Translations under genes and position numbers: made by a program
NCBI GenBank assembly: GCA_937900425.1
Contig: CALCDT010000186.1
Coordinates: forward strand, 1-5,600
Length of the DNA stretch: 5,600 nt
Source: an uncultured Alphaproteobacteria bacterium
GTDB lineage: Bacteria; Pseudomonadota; Alphaproteobacteria; Rhizobiales; Pleomorphomonadaceae
Reading direction: 5' to 3'
In this document: piece after piece, positions 5,455-5,600 of the stretch
Layout: each line of letters starts with the position of its first letter
Position numbering within the stretch: position 1 is the first letter of the stretch
Notes under the pieces: model-generated
The model's input: only the letters and a program-made list of their open reading frames with translations
Database searches by the model: none
What the model was told of the DNA's origin: nothing

Positions 5455-5600
5455 ATGTCCTTGGTGACGTTCGCGGCACACGCCGCGGATTGGGCGGCAC
5501 AGACGGCGACGCTCGCCGCCGTGCACGCCGACGCGGCCGTGGAGGCCGTACCCGCGGCAGCGGCGCGCGCCGGCGACGGGATGATCCTGCTCGCGCAGGC
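5455..5600 (+). CDS. Start of a gene downstream of gutM (partial), possibly a glucitol-PTS-like membrane subunit
   Basis: Only 48 codons are visible. The ATG at 5455 has GGAGGG (5442-5447) 7 nt before it, and the frame is open to the right edge. The peptide begins MSLVTFAAHAADWAAQTATL and is very Ala-rich, ending in GDGMILLAQ at the window edge. The short HAADW segment and the final hydrophobic stretch faintly recall the opening of SrlA (glucitol PTS IIC), which begins with a H-x-A-E-W segment. That gene is also the usual neighbour of gutM. This is context-led inference: the visible sequence alone would not identify the protein, and a signal peptide-bearing or unrelated protein is possible. 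No terminator lies between gutM and this start. Confidence 0.6.
   Translation, partial: MSLVTFAAHAADWAAQTATLAAVHADAAVEAVPAAAARAGDGMILLAQ

Noticed and set aside
4697..5500. Upstream extension of the 199-aa protein to 467 aa
   Set aside because: The extension runs antisense through gutM and the intergenic region, and the ATG at 4696 has a good ribosome site.
1..5600. CRISPR, tRNA, insertion sequence or phage attachment site
   Set aside because: No regularly spaced long repeats, cloverleaf-like sequence, transposase reading frame or terminal inverted repeats were seen on reading both strands.

Overview
The window comes from a bacterium with very G+C-rich DNA and a strong G/C bias at third codon positions. 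Gene content and protein style suggest a high-GC alphaproteobacterium, plausibly Hyphomicrobiales; this is inference, and no rRNA or other marker is present to prove it. Six genes are supported: four complete genes plus two cut by the window edges. No rRNA, tRNA, CRISPR array, insertion sequence or att site was seen.

Layout. Positions 1-3890 hold a minus-strand operon, read right to left: a 440-aa NAD(P)-binding oxidoreductase with a C-terminal SAF domain (COG4091 type, 2568-3890); the alpha (1447-2472) and beta (444-1442) subunits of a thiamine-diphosphate E1 dehydrogenase closest in motifs to acetoin dehydrogenase AcoA/AcoB; and the N-terminal lipoyl domain of the E2 acyltransferase (1-399, running off the left edge). 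Positions 3891-4096 are the operon's probable promoter and leader. They contain an AT-rich island with a perfect 10-bp palindrome that overlaps a candidate -10 box. Positions 4097-4696 encode an unrecognised 199-aa soluble protein on the minus strand. Positions 4697-4951 form a divergent intergenic region with a second AT-rich island and a 13-bp-period triple repeat. On the plus strand, 4952-5380 encodes a GutM-family protein (glucitol operon activator family) with an N-terminal membrane helix. A further gene starts at 5455 and runs off the right edge; by context it may be a glucitol-PTS-like membrane component, but the visible part does not prove this.

How the parts may work together. An acetoin-type E1/E2 complex splits an acetoin-like ketone, or oxidises a 2-oxo acid, onto lipoate and passes the acyl group to CoA. 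The SAF-domain oxidoreductase is the first gene of that operon and may prepare its substrate. The neighbouring GutM gene usually accompanies glucitol/polyol PTS genes. The window therefore looks like part of a polyol or unusual-sugar utilisation island whose last step is a TPP/lipoate-dependent cleavage to acyl-CoA. The similar AT-rich motifs at the two promoter regions hint at a shared regulator, which is not encoded in this window. The real substrate cannot be read from the sequence.
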